Of a stretch of 64,000 nucleotides of DNA, positions 1 to 10,424 are shown piece after piece. How positions within the stretch are numbered: the first letter of the stretch is position 1; each line of letters begins with the position of its first letter. Made by a program: the position numbers and the translations under genes. Where the stretch lies: positions 496,001-560,000 of the forward strand of contig OY540815.1 of assembly GCA_961205875.1 (NCBI GenBank). Reading direction: 5' to 3'. The notes beneath the pieces were generated by a model. It was not told the origin of the DNA. It ran no database searches and was given only the letters and a program-made list of their open reading frames with translations. This DNA is from Sialis fuliginosa (lineage: Eukaryota; Arthropoda; Insecta; Megaloptera; Sialidae).

Positions 1-1069
1 ATATCTTCAAAAGATAGTTTTTACCGGTACAAACTGATATGCAACATCTCATCTCATAGTTTTTGTTTAAACGGCCACAATAAAAAAACTAAGAAATTTT
101 TTAAAGGTCGAATTCATTGGGTGCAAATAGTGTGGAGCCAAATTTTATTTTTTTTAAATGTAGGTTTTAAAGAGTACTATCTAATTTAAAAAAATATTTT
201 TTTCAATCACTCTTTGACCCTCTGAAAACCAGCTTCAAAATTTGAATTTTAAATACTAATAAATAAGTCTACAATTCATGTTGCCTTGGAAACAGATGCA
301 ATTAAATTTAAATTAATAAATAAATAATTGTATTTTTATTGTTTATAACAAATAAGAAGCATTTATGTGCAGATATTATTGCATATTTGAATTCTACGAA
401 AAAAAATAAACGGGTTTAAAAAAAAAACATGTCTCTACGTCAAAAATTGGCCAAGTTATTAATTTGTTACTAATTGTTAAACATATTAACCATAGGAGTC
501 ACTTGACCACAAGTGAAACGAAAAAATTAAAGGCGTACAATTAAATCGTTATTACATTTGGTAAAATGACTGTAATTTTTTTTTCTTGACATATCAGATA
601 GACAGATGCTTTAGGAAGCTATTTACTCAAGATTCAAGTCAAAATATTAATTTGTTTGTTAATAATTGGCCAAAAACTAAAAAAATGAATAACTCATTAA
701 GGAATCAATATTTATTTATGTTTTTTTTTTGTACTGTTCATCTTGTCAAATGCTATTAAGTGAAAGAAAATAAAAAAAATTTCAAGCAATATTAAGAGGT
801 TAAACTGCGATATGTTTATTACAATTTATAAACAAATAGCCAAAAAAGGGTCAAGGAGTAATTGAAAAAAATAACTTTTTTTAATTTTGATAGTCCTCTC
901 AAAAACCTTCATTTAAAAAAAAAATTTTTTGGCCCTACACTATTTGCACCCAATGAATTTGACCTTCAAAAATTTTCGTAATTTGTTTATTGTGGCCGTT
1001 TAAACAAAAACTATGAGATGAGATGTTGCACATCAGTTTGTACCGGTAAAAGCTATATTTTGAAGATAT
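1..1069. mobile_element. Non-coding element with ~230-bp terminal inverted repeats
   Basis: The first ~232 bases and bases ~846-1069 are imperfect inverted copies: ATATCTTCAAAA at the window start pairs with TTTTGAAGATAT at 1058-1069. Further pairs are 'ttaccggtac', 'gtttaaacggccacaa', 'cattgggtgcaaatagtg' and, at the inner limit, 'aatcactctttgaccc'. The ~610 bp between them is AT-rich with no ORF. This is the layout of a non-autonomous DNA transposon. The left target duplication would lie outside the window, so the superfamily cannot be set. Confidence 0.8.
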
Positions 1070-1734
1070 TTAAAAAAAATTAAGAGTTTTATTTATTTTT
1101 TTATCTTAACTTTAAAAATACCGTGTTTTCTGCGGTTTTTATTTTTTTACGGGTGAACGGAATGACCATTTGATCTCTACCCTGTGTCATTGTATTTGTA
1201 TTTTTATAGCGCATCATCTCATATTTTTTAATTTTTTTTATTCAAAATATTAGCCGAACTATCGTCAAAAAACCTTAATTTGTTACAAACAAAGGCATTT
1301 TTGACCCTGTTCCGGAGCACTGAGAATCCGGAAAACTTACACACATATTCTTGAACCCAAAAGCAAGCGATTTAGTCAAAAAAATTTCACTACTAAGAGA
1401 TTTCACGAAACAGCCTTTTTTCAGATAAATCGACGCTACCATGTTGATTAGGCTTTTATGAATGTATATTTTTTATATTTGACTGGAAATTAATGCGTTA
1501 GCTGTAGTTTTTAATAAAGAAAAATATGTTCTGCATATTTTTATTGTTTGTTTAAAGACCTTAATGATTGAGTAAGATAGTGCTCGGCAGATTTTTTCAC
1601 AATCAAAAGTGTTCCGTGACTTTAAAAAGGTTAAGAACCACTGGTTTAATGGCTATAGAATAATGATATATGTATCAGCTTAATATTATAATCTCAAAAT
1701 AAAATTGTATTAATCTTTATCTAACTTATAATAA
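1070..1734. other. AT-rich stretch without genes; possible hAT end
   Basis: No coding signal. Bases ~1610-1655 contain 'ggttaagaaccactgg', which resembles the terminal sequence of many hAT elements. No partner end was found nearby, so at most this is a relic. Confidence 0.4.
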
Positions 1735-2950
1735 ACACTAAACTCCAAAATTAAGGGATCACAAATTTTTTTCAATATTTTTAGGTAAAACTTTTAGCAA
1801 AAAATGGTCATAGAACAGTTTAAAAAAACACTTTTAAAGCTTGAACGTTCTAGTTTTTGAATCTTTTGTTGAACATTTTATTATCTTTAAGGATAACATC
1901 TTTTTTTGAAGATGAAACGCAGAAAAAAAAATTTCAAAAACGTTTGGACGCAAATAACTTGATCAAAAATGGTCGTAAAGTAATAAAAAAAAATTATTGG
2001 AGAGAAAAGTCTGATTTACAAAAATAATTCATTTGATTTAATCAATAAAATGTACCACGGCCCGCATGGAGGCTCTCAAAATTGTTTTAAAATTTTGCAA
2101 TTTTTTTTTCGGCGCTTCATCAAAAAAAGTGGTTATCCTGAAGGACAAACATTTCAACTAATGATTGAAAAACAAGAACAGTTAAACTTCAAAACCCTTT
2201 TTTGAAAACTGTTTTATGAACATTTCTCGCGGAGAAACAGCTATTTAAAAATACTTTTAAAAAGTTGGGTTACAAAGTAAAAAAAATCTTAGCAATTCAG
2301 GGTTTCGCAGATATTTTAGGGATACTTTCAACTTAAGAAAAACATAGACACTTTGATGATCCCATAATTTCCCCCAAAGTTCCCTCATGTTTTATGAATA
2401 ACGAAAAATATACAATTTTTTAGATCACTTTCAAGTGGATTTTTTAGAATAAAAGAATTTTTTTATCAAATGAACTACTAAAGGGTGTTAAAGAAATAAC
2501 TTTCAGCTTTCCAAATCTGTCCTTGATTTTTTTTTACGATTTTTTGTTTCCTAGTTATATGTGCTCAATGTGAAACGTATGATTTTCCAAATAACTTGGT
2601 CAAAAATGGTCGTACAGTAATAGAAAAAAAAGCAAATTAAAGAAAAAAGTATGATCTACAAACATCCTTTATTTGATTTGACCAAAAAAATTTCTCAAGT
2701 CCTGTAGAGCCTCTAAAAATTTATATACGTTTTTGAAAAAATTTTTTCGGCGTTTCATCTTCAAAAAAAGATGTTATCCTTCAGGATAATAAAATTTTCA
2801 ACAAAAGATTCGAAAACTAGAACGTTCAAGATTTAAAAGTGTTTTTTTTTAAAACTGTTCTACGACCATTTTTCGCGGAGATACAGCCATTCAAAAATAC
2901 CTAAAAATATTGGAAAAAATTAGTGATGTCTTAATTTTGGAGTTTAGTGT
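1735..2950. mobile_element. Compound element with inverted ends and an internal direct duplication
   Basis: ACACTAAACTCCAAAATTAA at 1735 pairs with its reverse complement ending at 2950. The inverted similarity continues about 200 bp inward ('gaacgttctagtttttgaatctttt', 'aaggataacatct', 'gaagatgaaacgc'). Independently, ~1956-2270 and ~2588-2905 are direct repeats, sharing 'aataacttg(a/g)tcaaaaatggtcgta' and 'cgcggaga(a/t)acagc'. No ORF of note. The flanks (ataa/atat) give no clear target duplication. Confidence 0.75.
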
Positions 2951-4103
2951 ATATTTTCATTTTCTTTTTGCAAACTTGGCTAGTGTATAAAACAGCTCCT
3001 TGATACAGTCGTACGAATATCGCTGTTGGAAATAGATTTCTGCGACGTCCTGACCTAATATTTGGTTAGTTTCAGTAATTTCACTTTGATACAATGGTCA
3101 GACAAGTATACGATTTATAGATGTATTATCTGCACACTGACAAGCTTGACATTCGCCACTTCTGTACCTTGCCAATTCACTGCAGATGATAGTTAAATTT
3201 ACCGTGAACTTTTTTTTTTTGAAACCCAGTTACAGTGAACGGATTTTTGTGAAACTTTCTGCTTATTTGTTGCTAAAACTAAATACTAAAATGTTTACTC
3301 ATTAAAAATTTTCGCTTTTCGAAAATTCGATTTTTTTAAATTACCCAAATATATTTGTTTAAATAACTTCAATAATTAAAATCCTATAGCAATAAAATAC
3401 TATCTATATAGTTTTTAAAGTTACTGATTATGAAATTACAAGCAAAAATTGACAAATTCAAAATGGTGGATGTAAAATTAACTCAAAAACAACATTTAAT
3501 GGAAATATTTTATAAAATATTGATATTTAGTATACATACTCGTAAATACTACAAAAATAAAAAGCGGAAAAGTTTTACTCCGTACGAGGGTAGCTTCCTC
3601 CCTTAAATGCCAAAAACACCCCCAAACGGTAGCCAATGTTTGATTTTTCGACGTTTTCTGATAAACGTTCATCGGACAAAAAAATTATAAGAATCAAAAT
3701 TGTAAACAATGGAATTCTAAATAACAATGGTTCAATACATTTACTCATATGTTATAAATTTTATCTTTCACGTGCGCAATTTCGATGAGAAAAATCTGAC
3801 GCGTTCAATAAATTCGTTTTTTGCGCTTTATTTTTGTAAAATCTTATGAATGACTCTTTATGGAAAATTCAAATAACTGAATTTGTAGAGTTTAAAATAT
3901 TCTACTATTCAACTACATATTTGTATTTTCTACAAAAAAAACAAATCATTTATAATTTATGTATAAAAATAAAACATAAAAACGAATTTATTTATTGAAT
4001 ATTGTGCTTGCAATATCACTGTTTCTAGTTAAATCTTAAAACTCTAAATTTTTGGTAGAAAATACATTATGCAATACTATTATGGGCTAAAATTTCAACC
4101 GAT
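2951..4103. other. AT-rich non-coding stretch
   Basis: No ORF, RNA gene or terminal-repeat structure that I can support. Confidence 0.6.
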
Positions 4104-4388
4104 GTGAAGTTAGCACCGCAAGTTTCGAAAAATAAAAAAATAAATAGAGTTCCGGATAGCATTCAAAGAGTTCTAGAGTTCTTTTATATTTTGAAAAAGA
4201 GTTCTGTCAATTCAACCCCCCAAAAACGTTTTTTTCAAAATGGGGTGCTAACTTCACGCAGTACTGCAAACTCAAAAAATACAATTTATCTTTAGAGTTC
4301 GGGAGAGCACTGAAAAAGTTCTGGAGTTCTCCTATATTGAAAAAAAGAGTTCTGGCAATTGAACCCCCCAAAAAAAGTTTTTGAAAAT
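4104..4388. repeat. Two ~90-bp direct repeats (period ~148) with a 14-bp inverted pair
   Basis: Copies at ~4146-4236 and ~4294-4388 share 'gagttc(c/g)gga', 'agttct(a/g)gagttct', 'gagttctg(t/g)caatt(c/g)aacc' and 'ccccccaaaaa'. A 14-bp perfect inverted pair GTGAAGTTAGCACC (4104-4117) / GGTGCTAACTTCAC (4244-4257) brackets the first copy. The short ORFs here on both strands follow the repeat and do not look like genes. Confidence 0.7.
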
Positions 4389-5212
4389 ACAGATTTAAAA
4401 TTATGCAGAACAGCAATCTCGAACAAAAACACTTTTTTGGATAGTACTGCATGTTTTAGGATTGAACTTTGGTGTGTATGTATATTAGATCTTACTTGTT
4501 TGTAAAAAAAAAATGACTTGCTAACTTTACCCCTTCTTGCACAAACATCCCTTTGAAAATGGGAAATTTTTTTAAAAGAGAGCTAAGAATCAAGGTTGAA
4601 ATTTAACCTTTAAGGATTGTATTAAGAAGAAAATGTACGAGTACATAATATGTAATCTATTAGCCTGTTTTTTTTTTAAACAATTTGCTTTTAGCTCCAT
4701 GTTGTTAGGATAAATAGATGCTGAAATATTCTAGTTTCCACAAATCCTTTAAAGAACAAATATGGCCACCACGCGAAAATAAAAAACAAAATAATTAAAA
4801 TTATGGTCATTTTGAACTATCAACATGTTAGGGTAAATGCACACAAAAAATCATTTTTTAAATGGTCGAGCAATCAGTGCTGGACCACTTAATATCGATT
4901 TACCCTAAACAGTTGAAGAAACAAGGATCGGTAAATTTTAATGTCATTTTAGTATTGAGTATTAGCAATACAATGCAAAAAATAGAATGAAAATTTATTC
5001 ACTGTTGTTCTCGTCCGAGGTTTGTAACTTTTTACATCTAACGGCACTCCACTAAATAGTAAGCTATGAAAATTAGCATTACCTAAAAACATAACATATT
5101 CTTTTAAAAATATTAATGAAAATAAAGCTAAATAATAATTCCAATACTTCTGATACGACTTTTAATAACATATTAAGTATTCGTTTTGTGAATTTTGTTT
5201 TTTTGTGTTATG
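4389..5212. other. AT-rich non-coding stretch
   Basis: No gene seen. Its last ~40 bp (from ~5173) is the left half of a duplicated segment whose uninterrupted paralogue is at ~6345-6425. Confidence 0.6.
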
Positions 5213-5216
5213 TTAA

Positions 5217-5926
5217 GGTATTTCTCGGGGAGAAACAAGGTACGCTATATATTAGAAAAGGAAAAAAAAGTGTAGTATAAAATCAAGATAACCGTGCTTT
5301 AAATTAAATTAAAATTTGGCAACGCTGAGCATATATTGCGCATGCGCGACTTTTGTATTCCCGATGACAGCTACATATTATTTAATGTTTTGATGTGATC
5401 ACGTGTACTATTATTTGCAGCTGAATTTGTTATATATTATAAGTTTATAATTAAGAAATAGTTTTTATTATTCCTTGAAATTAAAAGAACAATATATTCA
5501 GCACGTACGATTTTTAAATATCGCGGCAATTGTCAATATTTTACGGTATTGTCATAGCTTGTACCGTGATATTTTTTATCAGAAAATAAGTTTTTATTTT
5601 ACTTATAACATAAAAACGGGGTGGTGAAAATATTTAAGATTTTTTATGTTAACTCCAAATATATTAATTTAGTTTTTCTCAAAATTTCATAAATTTCTTG
5701 ATCTTCCTTCGCATAAAATTATTTACTTTTTCATTGGAAATCCGCTTAAAATATCGTAATCCTTATACTCGCAATGTTAAATTTTTGATTTTATTTTGAC
5801 GATATCTTCACTCACAGATGGTCAATCATTTTAAGATTTTGAATGAAGCTTCTAATAACCTTGTTTTAGTTTTTTTTACAAAATTTGAGCTTACTCTTGA
5901 ATCTTTTAATTTTTCCGAGAAATACC
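5217..5926. mobile_element. TTAA-target MITE (piggyBac-like target site)
   Basis: A 710-bp element with 12-bp perfect inverted ends, GGTATTTCTCGG (5217-5228) and CCGAGAAATACC (5915-5926). It is flanked by TTAA on both sides (5213-5216, 5927-5930). The interrupted sequence (5173-5212 plus 5931-5977) has an uninterrupted paralogue at ~6345-6425, so the empty site can be read in the same window. TTAA duplication is diagnostic of piggyBac-type transposition, but the ends do not start with the usual CCC/CCY, so the family is not certain. The 65-aa ORF across the right end is not supported as a gene. Confidence 0.85.
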
Positions 5927-6209
5927 TTAACATTGCAAATTTTTATTTTACTTATTTTACTACAGTATATCAAATTGTTGTAACTTTCTCTGTTTCCAGT
6001 GGAATTTGTATGTGAATAATGATCAATTTAACAGACACTTGTGCTATTTAATATAGTAAACATTAACAAAGTAAACCAGTCTTGGAATTTTATTATTATT
6101 TTACATTCAGTAATTTTTCAAGACTACTTTCTTTTACTCTATAAACAAACATAATTTTTCTAGAACATGAAGTAAGTAACACAATATGGCAAATATAAAA
6201 TAATTAATC

Positions 6210-6340
6210 TTAATACTCCTTCTTAATTATTTTACTTCTTAGCGTTTCAAAAATCTCCCTTGGCAACGGTTTTGTCAAGATATCTGCTAACTGATTTTCA
6301 CTCTTCACAGCTTGTAGTCTTATAGTAGTTCCAATATGCT
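6210..6340 (-). pseudogene. Ty1/copia pol C-terminal remnant
   Basis: Read on the minus strand, this short piece encodes the end of a copia RNase H domain: an ENQLADILTKPLPR motif followed by FETLRSKI, ending at a TAA (6210-6212). The same motif family (RQQLADAFTKPLPR) occurs in the larger copia element at ~38.8 kb, but nucleotide divergence is high, so this is an older, different insertion. Only about 40 codons remain. No LTR was found next to it. The segment just right of it (6345-6425) matches 5173-5212/5931-5977, so copia-derived or flanking sequence was probably duplicated locally before the TTAA element entered. Confidence 0.75.
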
Positions 6341-6577
6341 ACAAGTATTTGTTTTGTGAATTATGTTTGTTTGTTTTATGTTAGCTTTGTAAATTTTTAT
6401 TTGAGTTATTTTACTACAGTATATCAAATAAATATTATTATTATTATTATGATAACTATGTAAGTGCTGAGGTGTACATTTTAACTCCTAGATTGAAAAT
6501 TATTGTATGTTTTAATTAGTTTAAATATGTATCTTCAAAATATTTGATTTTATCTTTAAAATACGGATATTAGATTA

Positions 6578-6955
6578 TAGTCTGTTTCATTTAAGATTGC
6601 AGCGGTAGCTAACATAGGAAGCATAATACGCTCTCCTGATTGGACAAAACGACAGCCAGATTCACAATAACACAATTTTCACTGACGCAATACATCTACT
6701 AATTCATGTTGCCTTGGAAACAAATGCAATTAAATTCAAACTGTCAGATTAGTTATTCTACAAATGTGTATTATATTATAGACATTAGGATATTAGAAAA
6801 CTAATATTCATAATACAAAGGTGAGTTTTATTTCTTACAGATTTCATTAAAAGTTTTTATTTACATATTAAATAAAATTATTGATAGAATAGTGCCTGTG
6901 TGAATGGTACCGTCTAATCTCCTCCAACTACTGCAATCTTAAATGAAACAGACTA
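6578..6955. mobile_element. 378-bp MITE with TA target duplication
   Basis: Perfect inverted ends of ~25 bp begin TAGTCTGTTTCATTTAAG at 6578; the complement ends at 6955. TA flanks both sides (6576-6577, 6956-6957), as for Tc1/mariner-type elements. The interior is non-coding. Bases ~6701-6740 match 40 bases of the unrelated element at 1-1069 with only two differences. Confidence 0.85.
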
Positions 6956-6961
6956 TAGAAC

Positions 6962-7493
6962 TATTATATATTTGGTAAAATCAGTACAACAGTCTTATAA
7001 ATTGATTATCTTTATTTTTCAATATAATGTTATTATAAATTGTTTTTGTAACCATGTACAAAATACTCTGTTTTCATGGCTTACTTTTATATACATCTAA
7101 TTTGTATTTAGATACATAACAATCTCCCCTTCTTATTTTTAAGCCAGACGGATACTGGACATTTAATTTTAGTGCTTTAAAAATCGAAATAGTGTCGTTT
7201 GCCACCTTACTTGTCTATGAGATCAATTAGTCTCATCATCACCATCTTCCATTAAAGAATCTTTACTTTCGGTGGCTGGCGATACTGCTCCGATATTATA
7301 CGTACAAATTTGATCGATATGTCTTTTCCATTCAAAATTATCAATAGTTTTGACAATATACAGATGACTGCCTAATATTTGTATAATGTTTGCTGTAGTC
7401 CATGTAGTTTTTGTTTTTGTATCCATGTACAAAATACTCTGTTTTCATGGCTCACTTTTATATACATCTAATTTATATTTAGATACATAACAA
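6962..7493 (-). mobile_element. Internally deleted Ty3/Gypsy element
   Basis: In minus orientation: a 5' LTR fragment (7492 to ~7424, starting TGTTATGTATC), the pol 3' end (7432-7223), a purine tract GAAGGGGAGA (near 7130-7140), then a full 3' LTR from ~7129 down to ~6965. The two LTR starts match over ~70 bp including a TATA box (GTATATAAAAG). AGAACTAT occurs at both edges (6957-6964, 7493-7500) and includes a likely 5-7 bp target duplication. Everything between the early 5' LTR and the last ~70 codons of pol is gone. Confidence 0.75.
7223..7432 (-). pseudogene. Gypsy integrase C-terminal fragment
   Basis: A 69-codon open frame whose first few codons read through LTR sequence and whose body is the C-terminal region of a Ty3/Gypsy integrase. 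The pattern W-T-T-A-N-I-I-Q-I-L-G...L-Y-I-V-K...W-K-R-H-I-D-Q-I is the usual small beta-barrel end of Gypsy pol polyproteins. The reverse transcriptase, RNase H and catalytic integrase core are absent. The fusion to LTR sequence at ~7424 shows the deletion joined 5' LTR to pol. It is an inactive remnant; the family assignment rests on motif memory, not a search. Confidence 0.7.
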
Positions 7494-7552
7494 GAACTAT
7501 GGAATAAAATCAGTGTCATAAAAATTTGCACAGATGTAGTATTTATATTACA

Positions 7553-8068
7553 TACTAGCTGACCCGGCCCGGCTTCGCACGGGAATTAATATTTCACCCC
7601 CTGTCACGTATAGAGGGTTGTTATTAGTTTCATTAGATCTGGCGGGAAAAATACCACGGGGGATGGGGGTTTAAGGGGAATCAACTCCCTAACCTAACCT
7701 ATCCTAACCAAATGTCAAATTTGTAATGCCAACCTAGAAGTATTTTTACATATATATATATAAAAATGAATCCCTATTTCCCTTGGTCACGACATCACGC
7801 GTGAACGGCTTACATACAAACGGTATATATGTACCTACAAACTGAAACTGTAATACGGTTTGTGTCTAAGATAGGTTTGTATCATTGGTTTTCTCTGTTT
7901 TTCTAATTTTTCTAATTTTCCGCGCAATTTTTTAAATTTTTTCTTTCATAAGAACCTTCTCCCGACAATAACAAACACAACACACACAAAAATATTGAAA
8001 TCGGTCCAGCCGTTCACGCGTGATGTCGTGACCAAGAGAAATAGGGATTCATTTTTATATATATAGAT
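7553..8068. mobile_element. Two head-to-head copies of a 'tagctgacccggc' type repeat
   Basis: The left edge reads TACTAGCTGACCCGGCCCGG and the right edge TATATATAGAT, both typical of a dispersed repeat common in insect genomes (non-LTR or SINE-like tail). Bases ~7765-7812 and ~8011-8058 are inverted copies ('aatgaatccctatttc', 'tggtcacgacatcacgcg', 'tgaacggct'), each next to a TATATATATA tract, with ~200 bp between them. The structure suggests an inverted double insertion. The 80-codon minus ORF here is not a gene. Confidence 0.65.
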
Positions 8069-8421
8069 TGTAACGTTTTTGCTATTTATCCTAATTGATA
8101 GGTTCAATTTACCTTTAATTGGAAGGTAGTATATTTCTAAATAACAATTTTCTATTTGAACTAGACTTACATTGATAGCATAAATCACAGTTTACACAAT
8201 AAATACCCTAATCATACACAATATACACTATAACAAAAAGCAGTTACGCTTGCACTTAACTTAACTTGACTAAATCCTATGGCTTTCTCGTTACTACAGT
8301 GTCTTTGTCCCTTAACGTGAATTACAGTGTTAAGGGCAACAATATTTACAAAGTTGGTAGAGATCTTTGCTTTTTATACTTTTAAACCACACGACGCTGT
8401 AATAACGACTAACTGCTTACA
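8069..8421 (-). mobile_element. LTR of an unidentified retrotransposon, with adjacent purine tract
   Basis: On the minus strand the 353-bp segment starts TGTAAGCAGTTAGTCG and ends AACGTTACA, immediately preceded by the purine-rich tract GACCCCGGGAGAAA (8422-8437). That is the layout of a polypurine tract followed by a 3' LTR. It contains a TATA-like AGTATAAAAAGC near its start. It abuts the end of the neighbouring repeat at 8068. No pol sequence was found upstream, so this is a truncated 3' end. Confidence 0.5.
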
Positions 8422-8603
8422 TTTCTCCCGGGGTCTTTCTACAAAAATCATTATATAATGTTAAAACTAATTTCTACAAATATTTATACAATAACCCAAA
8501 CGTCTAACTAATCATATTGTTACAATATGTGCAAATGTCCTTGTGTAAGCCAAAGAAGTATAACTTCTAACGCGTGTACATAAATACACATACACACTTT
8601 TTG
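8422..8603. other. Short internal LTR-element remnant plus unassigned sequence
   Basis: The first ~15 bp are the purine tract described for the LTR at 8069-8421. The rest is AT-rich and has no feature I recognise. Confidence 0.4.
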
Positions 8604-8973
8604 AGGGTTCCGTAGAAAACTAGGAACCCTTATAGTTTCCGTCTTTATGAATTTTATACCGATTAAGATGAAATTTGGTATACGGACGAAGACTGTTAAC
8701 CCAAAAACAAAAATGATAAGATTTTGAAAAAAAAAATTTTTTGGACCTCCCTTTCCATAGACTGAAAAGTATATTTAAAAAAAAAAATAAAAAAAAAAAA
8801 AATATCGATATATAAAATCTAAAAAATGTGTAGCTTTTAATTAGTACTTTCAATGAAAATTATAAGGAACTCTGTAGCAAGAATAGTTTATGAAAAGTTT
8901 TGAAATAACTTTTTTATAAATCGTAATCACTACGGAACCCTATCATGTGCGTGCCCAACACGCACTTGACCGT
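8604..8973. mobile_element. 'GGGTTCCGTAG' dispersed repeat, short copy
   Basis: Starts with a hairpin GGGTTCC...GGAACCC (8605-8629). It ends with CTACGGAACCC, a second hairpin GTGCGTG-CCCAA-CACGCAC (8947-8965) and TTGACCG. Shared internal text with the long copy at 60124-61155 includes 'gatgaaatttggtatacg', 'atgataagattttgaaaaa', 'ccatagactgaaaagtat' and 'ttttaattagtactttca'. This family is common in insects. Two short hairpins near the termini are its most visible feature. Confidence 0.75.
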
Positions 8974-9442
8974 TTTATTTATTAAATTGGGCGACCAAAA
9001 CAAAGGTCATTCAATTGCATCTAGAAATTTTTTTTGGCTTTCACTCATGATGTGTATAGTTCTAAAATATCCTTAAAATAACCCTTACTTATACCTACAG
9101 TGGTGGCCCGATAATTAAGAACGGTGTTAATTTTTGCAGGCAATAAGTGTTTGTGGTCGTTTACTTATCAATAAAAGGATTAAAATTTTGTTTAGCACGT
9201 GCCCTGTTATTCCAGATAGAAGGATTAACTATCTGCATATCATAAACACTATCATAGCTTGTAAAATTCCAAGAAATTGTTTGTGGTAACCGATTTCGGG
9301 ATTTTTAGTCCTGGCCTGCTAATTAAGAACGACATGTTTGCCCCTCAGTTCTCGACTGTCTCTCGTGCCGAGTGCAAGCTGCTTTTCATACGTGATTCAA
9401 ATTTATTCGAAAGACAATCTTTTGTGTGATTTAAGTTTCAAA

Positions 9443-9958
9443 ATGGGAAGAAATCATAGTTGCGATGAATCCACGCGTCGGATCATAGTGACGTTAGTTT
9501 TTGAGCAGAAGTGGAGCTATAAAAAAGTGGCTGACCACCTCAAATGCTCGAAAACAATGGTATTTAATGCTGTAAAGCATTTCAAAGCTCATCAGACTTG
9601 GAAGAACGTCGACAGAAAGAAGAGACATCGAAAATCTACGCCCTGAACCGACTCTAAGATCGTGCGGCTGGCTAAAGCTAACCCAAAACTGTCGTCTTCC
9701 GGCATCCAACATGAACTTTTTGGGTCGGATCCTACAGAACTTGCAGCAAGGACATTTAGAAAAAGATTGAACGAAGCGAATTTGTTCGGAAGAGTGGCTA
9801 GGCAGAAGCCACTAGTGTCCAAACGAAACAGGAAGGCAAGGATCAATTTTGCACGAAGACATCTAGACTGGACTGTTGCCCAATGGAAACACATATTGTG
9901 GTCTGATGAGACTAAAATTATTAGGATTGGTTCCGATGGTCGTCAGTATGTGAGATGA
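9443..9958 (+). pseudogene. Tc1-like transposase, front half, left arm
   Basis: Starts at ATG 9443 (MGRNHSCDESTRR). The first ~110 residues form the paired HTH DNA-binding domain, with an N-terminal helix-turn-helix (KVADHLKCSKTMVFNAVKHF) and a basic linker. After them comes the start of the DDE catalytic domain with the first acidic motif W-S-D-E-T-K. The frame is broken by TGA at 9644-9646; the right-arm copy has CGA (Arg) there, so this is a single C-to-T change. Reading resumes in the same frame and ends at 9956-9958 just past the first catalytic Asp. The second Asp and the Glu are absent, so no active enzyme is possible. An upstream in-frame ATG (9338) lies in the terminal repeat and is unlikely to be the start. 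Confidence 0.88.
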
Positions 9959-10424
9959 CCACCCAACACCGAATGTGTTTCCATTGGGCACCAGTCCAGT
10001 CTAGATATCTTCGTGCAAAATTGATCCTTGCCTTCCTGTTTCGTTTGGACACTAGTGGCTTCTGCCTAGCCACTCTTCCGAACAAATTCGCTTCGTTCAA
10101 TCTTTTTCTAAATGTCCTTGCTGCAAGTTCTGTAGGATCCGACCCAAAAAGTTCATGTTGGATGCCGGAAGACGACAGTTTTGGGTTAGCTTTAGCCAGC
10201 CGCACGATCTTAGAGTCGGTTCGGGGCGTAGATTTTCGATGTCTCTTCTTTCTGTCGACGTTCTTCCAAGTCTGATGAGCTTTGAAATGCTTTACAGCAT
10301 TAAATACCATTGTTTTCGAGCATTTGAGGTGGTCAGCCACTTTTTTATAGCTCCACTTCTGCTCAAAAACTAACGTCACTATGATCCGACGCGTGGATTC
10401 ATCGCAACTATGATTTCTTCCCAT
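9921..10424 (-). CDS. Tc1-like transposase, truncated ORF, right arm
   Basis: Mirror copy of the left-arm gene, starting at ATG 10424 (MGRNHSCDESTRR) and open for 167 codons. It has the full HTH-linker-HTH DNA-binding region and the beginning of the catalytic domain up to A-Q-W-K-H-I. Past the loop it reads into the opposite strand of the left copy and stops without any DDE residue. It could in principle make a DNA-binding-only protein that occupies the terminal repeats, as truncated transposases can, but nothing in the sequence shows expression. In-frame sequence upstream to 10529 is the terminal repeat. Confidence 0.75.
   Translation of the reverse strand: MGRNHSCDESTRRIIVTLVFEQKWSYKKVADHLKCSKTMVFNAVKHFKAHQTWKNVDRKKRHRKSTPRTDSKIVRLAKANPKLSSSGIQHELFGSDPTELAARTFRKRLNEANLFGRVARQKPLVSKRNRKARINFARRYLDWTGAQWKHIRCWVVISHTDDHRNQS

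Noticed and set aside
4104..4452. Overlapping 63- and 81-codon ORFs on both strands
   Set aside because: They follow the direct/inverted repeat structure and have no motif.
8620..8853. 77-codon Phe-rich minus ORF
   Set aside because: Arises from A/T homopolymers in the GGGTTCCGTAG repeat.
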